Origin: Nocardia acidivorans NBRC 108247
Lineage (GTDB): Bacteria; Actinomycetota; Actinomycetes; Mycobacteriales; Mycobacteriaceae
DNA length: 43,336 nucleotides
Direction of reading: 5' to 3'
Assembly (NCBI RefSeq): GCF_001625085.1
Contig: NZ_BDAW01000084.1
Span: 1 to 43,336 of the forward strand
Shown: piece after piece, positions 8,497 to 16,235 of the stretch
Layout: every line of letters begins with the position of its first letter
How positions within the stretch are numbered: the stretch's first letter is position 1
Made by a program: the position numbers and the translations under genes
The notes under the pieces: generated by a model
Databases searched by the model: none
What the model saw: only the letters and a program-made list of their open reading frames with translations
Told to the model about the DNA's origin: nothing

Positions 8497-8738
8497 CCAA
8501 CTGTCCACAATTCGGGGGGAACCTCAAACCACCTTGATGCAATCAGAGGGTCGATCACCTTCGAACGAGCCCCGGACCGACGAGCCTCTCGGACTACCTG
8601 TTGCGTCGCCAAACCATAAGGGGGGCTTGCAATTACGCCAGGTAAGCTTCGAGACCGGCCTAAGATCAGAGGGGATCGACAACGGTCCGCATATCGGTAC
8701 GTAGATTCATAGCGAACACACTCTCGAGGAGGGCGCGG

Positions 8739-9155
8739 ATGAGTTCGCCACAATCAAGTTCACGTGGTTATGTCGAGTCTCTGGGCACCAAGATGGACCG
8801 GCTGGCCAGCGCTATGAGTAACGGTCGTGCTGCGCTGAGGGCCGAGGGAGTCTACGTCGATGTGTATGCCAATGGCCAGATACGAGCCGTTTCGATCGAT
8901 GAGGCGGTGGCCCCGAGTGGCGCTCGACTCGGCACTCTGATTACTGATCTGATCAACAAGGCTCGTGAGCAGGCACAGGCTGAGATCGAGAAGCTCGTTC
9001 ACGAGGTTCGGGCTGATCCACGTATCGCCAGCGCTGTCGAGCTAGTCGGCGACGCTCCAGCGCGGGCGCTTCCAGCACCTCCGGCCGCCGCCGAGGATCC
9101 TTGGGACGAGGACGACGATCCATATCGACGCAAGTCGCGGATCGCCGCGGACTGA
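8739..9155 (+). CDS. YbaB/EbfC-like DNA-binding protein
   Basis: The protein has 138 residues. An N-terminal helix is followed by the YbaB-like beta-sheet (VYVDVYANGQIRAVSIDE) and a long C-terminal helix (LITDLINKAREQAQAEIEKL), then an acidic, Pro/Ala-rich tail with EDPWDEDDDP. YbaB proteins bind DNA as dimers. In mycobacteria, members of this fold (the EspL type) are encoded with ESX secretion genes. GAGGAGGGCG precedes the ATG. It is the first of four same-strand genes, the rest of which encode export-related proteins, so a role in regulating or chaperoning that cassette is likely. Confidence 0.7.
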   Translation: MSSPQSSSRGYVESLGTKMDRLASAMSNGRAALRAEGVYVDVYANGQIRAVSIDEAVAPSGARLGTLITDLINKAREQAQAEIEKLVHEVRADPRIASAVELVGDAPARALPAPPAAAEDPWDEDDDPYRRKSRIAAD

Positions 9156-9222
9156 CTGCGACTCCACATCCGGTTACAGTGTCCAGCGAAGCTGACACAA
9201 CAGACTCTCAGGGGGACCTGCA

Positions 9223-9525
9223 GTGAGCGCCGATGATTTCCTATACGTCGATCAGCCACGTGTGCGCGAGTTGATCACCGTTATGAATGCCAGCGCGGAC
9301 ACCCTCGGCACGATCCATGTGGATCAACAGGGTGGAGCAGTAGCTTCCGCTACCGCGGGGACAGGGGTGGGTGCAGCCTGCTCGTCTGGAGGACAGTCTG
9401 CGGCCTCGGCGATCGAATCGACGATCCAGCAGGTCCGGACTATGGCCAGCACCACGACATCGGGTTTGAATACGGTGGCAGCGACAGATCAACACAACGC
9501 TGGTCAATTCCCGCAGGGAAACTGA
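9223..9525 (+). CDS. EspC/WXG100-like small secreted protein
   Basis: The protein has 100 residues, starts with GTG behind GGGGGAC, and has the layout of EspC-family type VII substrates. Two helices are separated by a Gly/Ala/Ser-rich turn, with VDQPRVRELITVMNASADTL at the start and IESTIQQVRTMAS in the second helix. No signal peptide is present, as expected for this pathway. The stop lies 4 bases before the next gene. Such proteins are usually co-exported with a partner, here probably the product of the next gene. Identification is by layout rather than by a diagnostic motif. Confidence 0.6.
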   Translation: MSADDFLYVDQPRVRELITVMNASADTLGTIHVDQQGGAVASATAGTGVGAACSSGGQSAASAIESTIQQVRTMASTTTSGLNTVAATDQHNAGQFPQGN

Positions 9526-9529
9526 TCCG

Positions 9530-11899
9530 ATGGGCGAGACCGCGATACCCACTATCTCCCAGGTGAGCAGCTGGCAGCTCGACACTCTCGACACCCAGGC
9601 AACTACGTGGAAACAGCAGTCCACCACACTGAAAACCGAGCTCGACAGCGCATACACCAGCATCGGCAACTCGGCGGACTACCTGGTAGGCAAGTTCGGC
9701 AACGGGCTACGTGACAAGAGTTTGACCGTCCGAGACCAGGGCTACAAAACCGTCGGCGCGCTCGAGGCCGCCGGCACGGCCATCGCGATCGGCTCGCGCG
9801 GTATGCGGTTCGCGCAAACCACCGTGAGACAGACACTGGACACGGTTACCGCCGAGGGGTACCGCTGGGGCGAAGATGGCACGGTGATCTTGTCGCTGGC
9901 GCAAACAGCAAATGCGCTGTTGGACACGGACAATGCGGCCCTCAAACTCGGAGTGCTACAGCGCCAAGCTGACCAGTATTCGACCACGTTGAAAGGCGCG
10001 TTGCACGCCGCTTCGGTCGCCGCGCAAGGTGTCGTCGAGGGCATAACCAACGCGTTCAACGAACTGCCCCAAGCCTCTCAGGGTGCCAAGCCCGGCTCAT
10101 TGACCAATCCTGATATCGCAAAGCAGCAGGGTGTTGACGACGGCAAGCTGGCCGCAGGCGGCAAGGCCACCGACGCCGACCTGCAACACATCGCAGCTCG
10201 ACTATCCGCGGCGGGCATCGCACCCGCTGACGTCGCGGCGATCAACGCCGGACAACAGGTCACTCTGACCGAGGCGCAATGGGACTACCTCCACGAGTTC
10301 TACAACACCGCTGGCGTCAATGGACTGACCTCGATGACCGACCGTCTCACTGGCAACCACGACACCAATGCCGCAGCGACAGTGGCGAATCAGTTGAACA
10401 CCCTGGCCAACCCGAACGTGCACTCAGCCGGGACGGAATCGCTGCTGGGAATTACCGTGCACCCCCAGGGCGGGCTCAACCAACTACCCTCGGATCTCCG
10501 TTCAGTGTTGACCAACAAGTACGAGGTCCACCCCGGTAAGCCGTACGCGAACTTGAACGCGAACGACCTGTCGAAGGTCACGAAGATGATGGGCCTCGCG
10601 GACTCTCGATCCGCACCGGGCAGTGACATCAACAAACAGCTATTGCTACAGGCATCAGCGATCGCCCCGCAAGCGAACTACGGCGTCAACGTCGATACCG
10701 ACCACCGCCACGGCACCGGCGAGGGTCTGCTCCAGAGCCTGGTCGACGTCGGTGGCCGCGACAAGATCGCAGTGCACGACATCCTCACCGACACCGGTGT
10801 ACCGGCTGGCACCAAAGACACAGCGATGGAAAATCTGCTGCACCACCATTGGGCCAATGATGGTGCGGGAGTGCAGAAGATGCTGTCCTGGGTGGAATCC
10901 GATGCCACCAACACGGACCCGAACGACCCGAATCACAATATTTCAGCGCGGGCTGGACAAACAGCATCCGCGGTCGCCGACTATGTCGCCGCCCACAAGG
11001 ACAACCTGCTTCACCTCGACGGCGGCACCACGGCCTCGTTGGGCACCATCAATCCGCTTGCCGCGCAAGGACTCGGATCCGCTCTCAGCCCGTACATCGC
11101 CGACATGGTCGGAGTCCCCAAGGACTTCGTCAACACCCATGACTTCACGGGGCTTTCTCAAGATCGGGCCACCGCCGATCACTCCGGTGCGCGTGCGATC
11201 TTCTCGGTCATCGACACGGACAAGGATGCCGCTGTCGCATTCAACACCAAGGCGTTGTCGATAGCTCAGAACCTGCAAACCGAGTGGGTCCAATCGGTTC
11301 TCGTGGACCCGGCGAACCCGCATGGTGAGTTGGCATCCAAGTCGGGCGCGCTCCTCGGCATCGTCGATCAGGGGATTACCGGTCAATTGGATGCTCAGAA
11401 GGCGACCGATATCCGCGCCGCGATTCAGGACTTCGCCAAGGAAGGCGCGGGCTGGGACACCGGCAAAGGACTGCTGGCAACCGGGGTCAAATGGGCCCCG
11501 CTCGTGAGCCCGGTCCTCAAGGATGCGTTCGGACCGCTGTTGGATGTCTCCAACCCGTACGCCAAGATCAACATGATCGGATACGCCTACACCGCACCCG
11601 ATCCCGCGCAAGCAAATTTCAGCAACGCTCACGACTACGCGCCAGCCCGCGCGCTGTACCAGGTCGCGCAAGTCCTGCAGTCACAGGACGGCACCCTCGC
11701 GCACGACCCCCGCTACAGCAACCTGTTCTCCGATGGCCAGCTGAAAAGCTATGAGGACGCCGCAAAAGCGGCTGGCGATGCGACCACCTTGGACTCGAAC
11801 CTGGAGAACATTCTCGATTCTTATCGAGGCGGAATCCTCACTGATCAACTCGAGAAGTTCAAAACCCACATCCTGGAAGGCAGGGCCGCCGTCAAGTGA
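9530..11899 (+). CDS. Large putative type VII secretion-associated protein
   Basis: The protein has 789 residues without a signal peptide or membrane segment. Its first 150 residues are helical, with a WXG100-like look (SSWQLDTLDTQATTWKQQ near 12-30). The rest alternates helical, Ala-rich segments with polar loops. It resembles the family that Nocardia and mycobacterial annotations call TPR repeat region-containing, although I see no clear TPR motif. The start is 4 bases after the EspC-like gene and its stop overlaps the lipoprotein gene. Export by a type VII system is inferred from these neighbours. An enzymatic or toxin domain cannot be recognised. Confidence 0.6.
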   Translation: MGETAIPTISQVSSWQLDTLDTQATTWKQQSTTLKTELDSAYTSIGNSADYLVGKFGNGLRDKSLTVRDQGYKTVGALEAAGTAIAIGSRGMRFAQTTVRQTLDTVTAEGYRWGEDGTVILSLAQTANALLDTDNAALKLGVLQRQADQYSTTLKGALHAASVAAQGVVEGITNAFNELPQASQGAKPGSLTNPDIAKQQGVDDGKLAAGGKATDADLQHIAARLSAAGIAPADVAAINAGQQVTLTEAQWDYLHEFYNTAGVNGLTSMTDRLTGNHDTNAAATVANQLNTLANPNVHSAGTESLLGITVHPQGGLNQLPSDLRSVLTNKYEVHPGKPYANLNANDLSKVTKMMGLADSRSAPGSDINKQLLLQASAIAPQANYGVNVDTDHRHGTGEGLLQSLVDVGGRDKIAVHDILTDTGVPAGTKDTAMENLLHHHWANDGAGVQKMLSWVESDATNTDPNDPNHNISARAGQTASAVADYVAAHKDNLLHLDGGTTASLGTINPLAAQGLGSALSPYIADMVGVPKDFVNTHDFTGLSQDRATADHSGARAIFSVIDTDKDAAVAFNTKALSIAQNLQTEWVQSVLVDPANPHGELASKSGALLGIVDQGITGQLDAQKATDIRAAIQDFAKEGAGWDTGKGLLATGVKWAPLVSPVLKDAFGPLLDVSNPYAKINMIGYAYTAPDPAQANFSNAHDYAPARALYQVAQVLQSQDGTLAHDPRYSNLFSDGQLKSYEDAAKAAGDATTLDSNLENILDSYRGGILTDQLEKFKTHILEGRAAVK

Positions 11900-12483
11900 G
11901 CAACCGAGACCACCGCGCTCGTTCAGCGCGCCTTATCGCAGCCCTTGCTCCCCTGATCATCATCGCGTCCCTTGCCGGGTGCGATAGCAAGACCGACACC
12001 AGCAAACCGGCACCGACTGTCCAGGACTTCTGTGCTCCATTCCTGAACTACTTCCGTACCGACTTCCCGATCGACACCGTCAAACCGTCCTATCTCACTG
12101 GCAAACGCCAAGCGGATCAGCCCGTGAAGGACGCTTTCACCTGTGTCTTCAATCCGGTCACGGCTGGCAATCCATCACTCACCGCCAGCGTCGCACTCAG
12201 GCCGACCCGAGCCGACGAAGCAGATGGCGGCTTGACTCCCTATCTGAAGGAAAACAACTTCGCACCCCTGCCAGGGCACGGCAAGGAAATCTGGATCCAC
12301 GACGCACGCATCAAAACGGGTCCGATCCAAACCAAAGGCGTCGTCGAACTCACCACCCGCATCGATCCATGGGTCGGTTCCATGGAAATCATCAATGAAA
12401 ACGACACCCTGGCAATCACCGACGAACAGATAGGGAGCGCCGCCGAACTCCTCATCAAGAACATCGAGACCCTAAGCCAGTAG
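11896..12483 (+). CDS. Lipoprotein of the secretion cassette
   Basis: The protein has 195 residues. The N terminus is a lipoprotein signal: positive residues, a hydrophobic stretch and a lipobox near residue 25-28 (IIIASLAGC). The lipidated Cys would anchor it to the outer face of the membrane. The mature part has two further Cys (DFCAPF, FTCVFN) placed as in DUF3558-like actinobacterial lipoproteins. The GTG start overlaps the stop of the 789-residue gene (GTGA), so translation is coupled. It may be the surface partner or immunity factor for that protein; this is inference. Confidence 0.75.
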   Translation: MSNRDHRARSARLIAALAPLIIIASLAGCDSKTDTSKPAPTVQDFCAPFLNYFRTDFPIDTVKPSYLTGKRQADQPVKDAFTCVFNPVTAGNPSLTASVALRPTRADEADGGLTPYLKENNFAPLPGHGKEIWIHDARIKTGPIQTKGVVELTTRIDPWVGSMEIINENDTLAITDEQIGSAAELLIKNIETLSQ

Positions 12484-12554
12484 GCATAATCACCTAGCGT
12501 CGAAATCCGAGACCAGCACCGAACTGCTGTTTAGAGGCCCGGCCCAGCAACCGC

Positions 12555-12890
12555 TTACGCTGGTCGGCGGAATTGCTGGTCGACGATGCCTTTCAGGAAG
12601 GCATCCCATTCAGCCGCGGTGTAGTTCAAGGTCTGACCGCGCCCCGCGATCGATGCGCCCCCATCGTCGTGCACCGTCATGGCCAGCTCACCCAAACGCG
12701 CGGAGTTGCCACCGCGGGCAAGGTCGAGAAACTCTGTCCAGTGTGACGCCGGGACCGCTACCACTGGCCGAATCTCATCTGGCCCAACATACTTGCTGTC
12801 TCGGATCAAGACGACGTCGGAGCGATGAGCGATCTCCACGCAGCTTTGGTTCGCCCCGCTATAGGTGGACTTGAAGAACTCCGTGCTCAC
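12555..12890 (-). CDS. DUF397-domain protein
   Basis: The protein has 111 residues and the DUF397 signature: FFKSTYSGANQSCVEIA at the start, VLIRDSK near 28, and a Trp/Phe-containing SHWTEFLDLARGG near 50. In streptomycetes, small DUF397 proteins pair with XRE/DUF5753 regulators (WhiJ/BldB-related systems) and modulate their DNA binding. A second segment (WDAFLKGIVDQQF) repeats the last part of the domain. The GTG start overlaps the stop of the regulator gene (GTGA), so the two form one operon. Confidence 0.85.
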   Translation of the reverse strand: MSTEFFKSTYSGANQSCVEIAHRSDVVLIRDSKYVGPDEIRPVVAVPASHWTEFLDLARGGNSARLGELAMTVHDDGGASIAGRGQTLNYTAAEWDAFLKGIVDQQFRRPA

Positions 12891-13756
12891 GTTTGCCCTA
12901 TCTGACTTGCGATGCGGTCGATCAGCAGCAGGGAATCGTCCCCGCTCAGCGCAATTGCCCTAGCTTGCTCGTACAGGTACTGCAATGCATCAACTTTGCG
13001 CGCATCCTCGGTGAGTTCCCCGTAGATGGCCGTCTCCAACCAGCCTACGGTCGGGAGCCGTGCGCTCTGGAAGTCCAAGAGATGAAAAGTCGCGGCATTC
13101 AGGCCGGCGAGCGCATCGCCAGCCTCGAACGGGATCACCCGCAGGTCGACGGTGTTGGACCGATCCGCAGCGAGGTTTCGCAGGTGCTGCAGCTGCTGTT
13201 TGTGCACCTGCGGACCTCCGACCTGGCACATCAACACGGCCTGACCGATCACCACCGAAAACTGCAGCGGGTCCGGCGGGTCGAGACGACGCTGGCGATC
13301 CAACCGGGCACGGACTCGTTGCTCGGCTTCCGTGGGTCTGGTCGCTGCCGTGGATCGCATGAGGGCACGGGTGTAGTCCTCGGTCTGCAGAAGGCCAGGA
13401 ACCACACTGTTCTCGAAGGTCCTGACAGCATGAGCTCCAGCTTCGAGTCCGTACAGCCGCATCAGCGATTCCCCGAACAGCGCGCTGTACGCGGCAAACG
13501 GCGCGCGCTCCTTCGCCAAATCCCGCAGGACCAGCAGCTCACGTCGCTCGTCGTCGTCGAACTCCAACAAGTCCAGAGTCTTCTCGAGCAGTTCGCGTGG
13601 GAACAAAAACTTGCCGACGGTCACGCTCGACCAGTACTGCGGCGTAATTCCGAGCGCTTTAGCGATCGCACCGCCCTTCAGTCCGTGCCGTTCGACCTGC
13701 TCGCGAATGCGAAGGCGCAACTCCCAATCAGCTACGACCGGCGATGTCACGACCAC
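12887..13756 (-). CDS. XRE-family regulator with DUF5753 domain
   Basis: The protein has 289 residues. An XRE-type HTH occupies about residues 8-60 (GGAIAKALGITPQYWSSVT). The DUF5753 domain follows from about 95 to the end, with FENSVVPGLLQTEDYTRAL and RQRRLDPPDPLQF, ending near LYEQARAIALSGDDS. This combination is a widespread actinobacterial regulator paired with a DUF397 protein, here the coupled next gene. I chose a GTG at 13756 with GGGAG five bases upstream; starts at 13750 or 13813 are possible. It is divergent from the small-gene run at 13922 and probably controls the shared promoter region. Confidence 0.85.
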   Translation of the reverse strand: MVVTSPVVADWELRLRIREQVERHGLKGGAIAKALGITPQYWSSVTVGKFLFPRELLEKTLDLLEFDDDERRELLVLRDLAKERAPFAAYSALFGESLMRLYGLEAGAHAVRTFENSVVPGLLQTEDYTRALMRSTAATRPTEAEQRVRARLDRQRRLDPPDPLQFSVVIGQAVLMCQVGGPQVHKQQLQHLRNLAADRSNTVDLRVIPFEAGDALAGLNAATFHLLDFQSARLPTVGWLETAIYGELTEDARKVDALQYLYEQARAIALSGDDSLLLIDRIASQIGQT

Positions 13757-13839
13757 GAGCACTCCCGTCCTCAGGGTGAACTTCTCGCCACACCCTACTA
13801 CAGACACGCGCATGATCCTGACTCCACATAGGACTATTT

Positions 13840-13852
13840 ATTTTAGTAAAAT
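13840..13852. promoter_or_regulatory. Palindromic operator candidate in a divergent promoter region
   Basis: ATTTTAGTAAAAT is a perfect 13-base palindrome in a markedly AT-rich patch between the divergent regulator gene and the small-gene run. A TATGAT hexamer (13860-13865) lies just to its right and could be a -10 box for the rightward genes. Autoregulation by the XRE protein is the simplest reading. Confidence 0.45.
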
Positions 13853-13921
13853 GACGTCGTATGATCTGCATCACTATTTGTGTTCCTGTCCGCGAAGGTG
13901 AGCCGAAGGGGAGCAGTAGAG

Positions 13922-14203
13922 ATGGCGATACATGTGGCTGGGGCGCTGATAACCAGCGACCAAACGACCCATTCAACGCGATCGGTCGGGCAAGGCGGGT
14001 GGGTGGTGTCGTGGCTGCCCGGCCGCACCCTCACCACTCAACAAGCAGTCGCGGCGATACAACTCGCCGAAGCCGTCGGCCCATTGACAGAACTGGCCCG
14101 CTGCCTTGGAGTTCCGCCGTGTGAAGCGACCGGCAAAGCGATGCTCGACTTCCGGCCGGTCGACGCGCTGTCAGTGCCTGTCTCCAAGGTCAGGGGATCG
14201 TGA
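13922..14203 (+). CDS. Small actinobacterial protein, unknown function
   Basis: The protein has 93 residues starting MAIHVAGALIT. I chose the ATG at 13922 because GGGGAG lies upstream. Residues 25-70 read like a small helical domain (LTTQQAVAAIQLAEAVG, then LARCLGVPPCEAT), perhaps a degenerate HTH. No membrane segment is seen. The stop overlaps the next gene's start. It is first in a rightward run of seven small genes ahead of the recombinases and shares a divergent promoter region with the XRE/DUF5753 regulator. Confidence 0.65.
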   Translation: MAIHVAGALITSDQTTHSTRSVGQGGWVVSWLPGRTLTTQQAVAAIQLAEAVGPLTELARCLGVPPCEATGKAMLDFRPVDALSVPVSKVRGS

Positions 14204-14556
14204 TGGCTGGCACTGCACGCATGCGACGACCATGGGCGTACGCGCTGATTCGTACAGACAGGTCGAAAGACCTCGAGACTGATCGGATCAGCAATCTTGC
14301 CGCTCGGCTCGGGTTCGAGTTGCGCGGAATCCTGGTCGCCGACTCCGATGCCGACTTCGCTGCGCTGTTCGCCAGCTTCGAGCTGTCCGGGATCACCGCG
14401 CTACTGGCGCCCTCGGTACTGCACATGACCGGATGGATGGACGTGGTTCGCCACCACGTCGATGTATGGACGCTCGACCCGCCGGGGAGATGGCCACGTC
14501 ACTCCACGCCGGGAGTCACCGCTGCGTTTCTCCCCGGCATGGGCGGCCCCCGATGA
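14203..14556 (+). CDS. Small protein with a resolvase-like N-terminal pattern
   Basis: The protein has 117 residues. The order of segments, YALIRTDRS, then an Arg/Leu helix (LAARLGFELRGILVADSD), FASFELSGITALLAPSVLH and a Trp/Pro-rich end (VWTLDPPGRWPR), resembles the fold of the serine-recombinase N-terminal domain. The catalytic Ser and Arg cluster is not intact, so it is unlikely to be an active resolvase. The start overlaps the preceding stop (TGATG) and its stop overlaps the next start (ATGA), showing tight coupling. Function unknown. Confidence 0.6.
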   Translation: MAGTARMRRPWAYALIRTDRSKDLETDRISNLAARLGFELRGILVADSDADFAALFASFELSGITALLAPSVLHMTGWMDVVRHHVDVWTLDPPGRWPRHSTPGVTAAFLPGMGGPR

Positions 14557-14849
14557 CAGCGCGCATGATCCTGCACCTTCACGTGGAGTTCGGCGCACTG
14601 ATTTTGGACTTTCAGGGCGGTCGCGAACAAGTCGCAGAGGTCGCGGCCGAGCTGTCTACCAGCAGCTTGGGCGTGACCGTGACCGTGGACGACCGGGTCA
14701 CAACAAGGATGCCGAAGCTGCCCTGCTCCTGGCTTTGGGATGAGCCCTGCGGGAACCGCACTTCGATATCGCACTCCACGCGGACCGGCCCAGCTCGGGG
14801 CCGGTCCGCTCTGTTTTCCGAGGTAGATCCACGAAAAGGAGAGCGGTGA
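14553..14849 (+). CDS. Small protein, unknown function
   Basis: The protein has 98 residues starting MTARMILHLHVEFGALILDF. The first 50 residues suggest a small alpha/beta domain with three strands and one helix (QVAEVAAELSTSS). The C-terminal 25 residues are Arg-rich and are encoded by a terminator-like hairpin, so the natural end of the conserved part may be near SWLWDEPCGN. ATGA overlap with the upstream gene. No family recognised. Confidence 0.55.
   Translation: MTARMILHLHVEFGALILDFQGGREQVAEVAAELSTSSLGVTVTVDDRVTTRMPKLPCSWLWDEPCGNRTSISHSTRTGPARGRSALFSEVDPRKGER
14780..14817 (+). terminator. Terminator-like hairpin inside a reading frame
   Basis: A perfect 12-bp stem (14780-14791 with 14798-14809), 6-base loop, followed by TCTGTTTT. 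It has the form of a Rho-independent terminator but lies within the 3' end of the 14553-14849 frame, so it may act as an attenuator between the first three small genes and the rest. Confidence 0.5.
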
Positions 14850-15124
14850 TGATCGCGCTCGTCATGTTCCTGTGCGGGATCGGTGTCGGAGGGTGGTTGG
14901 TGTGGGCGCTGGTGTCCTTTACAGCGTTGAACCCCACCTCCTCAGCGCTGCCCGAGGATTGGGTGCCGGTGCGGCTCATCCTCGAACGCGAAGGCTTCGA
15001 CACCGCAGGCATTTCGGCAGCGGTCGCTGCCGGAGGGCGGCACAGCGCAGGTAGCCCGCGCCCCGCCCCGTATCCGCACAAAGGCGGACCTGCCTGCGGG
15101 AAGGGCCGGTCCTCTTATGTCTGA
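14849..15124 (+). CDS. Small single-pass membrane protein
   Basis: The protein has 91 residues. Residues 2-26 form one clear transmembrane helix (MIALVMFLCGIGVGGWLVWAL). The rest, cytosolic or external, includes PVRLILEREGFDTAGISAAV and a Gly/Pro-rich tail with one Cys. AAAAGGAG precedes the GTG/ATG pair at 14846/14849; I chose ATG. Its last 8 bases overlap the next gene. Function unknown. Confidence 0.55.
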   Translation: MIALVMFLCGIGVGGWLVWALVSFTALNPTSSALPEDWVPVRLILEREGFDTAGISAAVAAGGRHSAGSPRPAPYPHKGGPACGKGRSSYV

Positions 15125-15560
15125 GCTGTGTCTGGACGAGCAGAGGCTCGCGCTGGCGGATCGCATGGTCGAGCAACGATGCGGGGTGTACCGCGCGCGA
15201 TTCGCGATCGAGGTATTCCGCGACCCGCTCCACGGGCACATCGCCGCTTACACCGGCTCCGAGACCGCCGGTGTTCTGGCACCGCGCGCGCTCGCGGCGG
15301 CGGCGTGCGAGTTATTGGCCGGTGAGCCGGTTCCGGTGTTTGCCGTAGGTACGGACCGGTGGGCGTTCATCACCCAAGGCGCACCGGATTCGACTGCGGC
15401 TCAACAGTTGTCGTGGTCGGTGTTCACACATCCGATCGTGGGATCTTCGCCCCTATTCCCCTGGCGTTGCCGACACCTGGTCACGGATTGCGGAGCTGGT
15501 TACGCACGCCCCATGGCCCGGCTCGACCGCCGCTATCCATGGTCGTGGGCGCTCTCGTGA
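15117..15560 (+). CDS. Unknown protein of the small-gene run
   Basis: The protein has 147 residues. It has a compact N-terminal part (LCLDEQRLALADRMVEQRCGVYRARFAIEV) followed by strand-like segments and a helix with AAAACELL. A Trp/Phe-rich stretch (DRWAFITQG) lies near residue 80. The last 40 residues are Arg/Pro-rich and may be disordered. It overlaps the preceding gene by 8 bases. No known domain is recognised; similar small proteins commonly accompany actinobacterial mobile-element genes. Confidence 0.6.
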   Translation: MSELCLDEQRLALADRMVEQRCGVYRARFAIEVFRDPLHGHIAAYTGSETAGVLAPRALAAAACELLAGEPVPVFAVGTDRWAFITQGAPDSTAAQQLSWSVFTHPIVGSSPLFPWRCRHLVTDCGAGYARPMARLDRRYPWSWALS

Positions 15561-15603
15561 CAGCGGCCACCCACCTCGGTTCCTGATCCACGCGGGAGAC
15601 GCG

Positions 15604-15786
15604 ATGTCCGAGTTCACTTTTCGCACCAATCTGTTCGTTCATGCCGACGGCCCGCTCGCTGAATACGTGTGCGCCGCCGAGCCGCTGGGCATGAGCACCC
15701 ATCGCGCTGCGCAGCTTCACGAACTGCATGCCGGACACTCCGATACCTGCCGTGTCCTTCAGATCGCCGCGCTCCATTTGCCTTGA
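15604..15786 (+). CDS. Very small unknown protein
   Basis: A 60-residue frame, MSEFTFRTNLFVHADGPLAE and onward, starting at the first ATG after the preceding gene and 43 bases from it. The GGGAGACGCG upstream is a plausible ribosome-binding site. It ends in a His/Leu-rich stretch. Same strand and spacing as its neighbours make it plausible, but there is no domain evidence. Confidence 0.4.
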   Translation: MSEFTFRTNLFVHADGPLAEYVCAAEPLGMSTHRAAQLHELHAGHSDTCRVLQIAALHLP

Positions 15787-15844
15787 TTCGCACTCAACTT
15801 CGCCCCTATTCGCTTCGGCTCGACTTAGCTCGAAGGACTTCGCC

Positions 15845-16162
15845 ATGCTGCCCCAACGTAAGGTTGTCCCGCCCTCAGCGCCCCGGGTGCTCGGCTACAT
15901 GAACCGCGATCGCATTCCGCCCGGTGTCACGCCTGAATCGGTGGGCGCACCGATGCGGGTGTGGGCCGAGGAGCAGGGATATCGTTGGGGTGGAACCTAT
16001 CTCGCCTCACGCGATGACGCGCAGGCGGTGGCCGCGCTGACCCGTGCGACCGCCCGGCCCGATGTCGAGGTGGTCGTTGTTCCGAATAGCGCCCATCTGC
16101 CCGCAGGTCAGCATGTGGTCGTCGCGGGGAACCGGCGAACCCGTGTGATCGCCGTGCGATAG
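15845..16162 (+). CDS. Small protein with possible recombinase-like regulatory fold
   Basis: The protein has 105 residues. It begins MLPQRKVVPPSAPRVLGYMN and contains a helix near 40-50 (MRVWAEEQGYRWGGTYLAS), then AVAALTRATARPDVEVVVVP and a final strand pair (HVVVAGNRRTRVIAVR). The order resembles the alpha/beta N-terminal half of serine recombinases without catalytic residues, as in the product of 14203-14556. The start was chosen at the ATG in CGCCATG. It is followed by a strong terminator, so it closes the small-gene run. Confidence 0.6.
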   Translation: MLPQRKVVPPSAPRVLGYMNRDRIPPGVTPESVGAPMRVWAEEQGYRWGGTYLASRDDAQAVAALTRATARPDVEVVVVPNSAHLPAGQHVVVAGNRRTRVIAVR

Positions 16163-16192
16163 CGCACGGCCCGCAGTACCGCCCGCACTGAT

Positions 16193-16235
16193 ACCGATCA
16201 TCCCCGGCCTGACGGGCAGGCCGGGGATGATCGGT
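16193..16235 (+). terminator. Strong terminator closing the small-gene run
   Basis: A perfect 18-bp stem (16193-16210 with 16218-16235) with a 7-base loop separates the small-gene run from the recombinase trio. It overlaps the first possible ATG of the recombinase (16227), which argues that the true recombinase start is further downstream. Confidence 0.7.

Larger units (their letters stand above)
7180..8526 (+). mobile_element. IS3-family insertion sequence (1347 bp)
   Basis: The element begins 5'-TG and ends CA-3', as IS3 elements do. Its terminal inverted repeats share TGAGGTTCCCCCCG and then GTGGAC with few mismatches (7180-7203 and 8503-8526). It carries overlapping orfA and orfB. The bases next to the two ends (TCG left, AAC right) do not form a target duplication. 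The RHS gene is cut at its left end and does not resume to its right. Insertion followed by an adjacent deletion, or recombination between two copies, would explain this. Confidence 0.9.

Noticed and set aside
8454..8753. Continuation of the RHS gene on the right side of the IS
   Set aside because: The translations in this stretch contain no YD repeats; the RHS sequence does not resume there.
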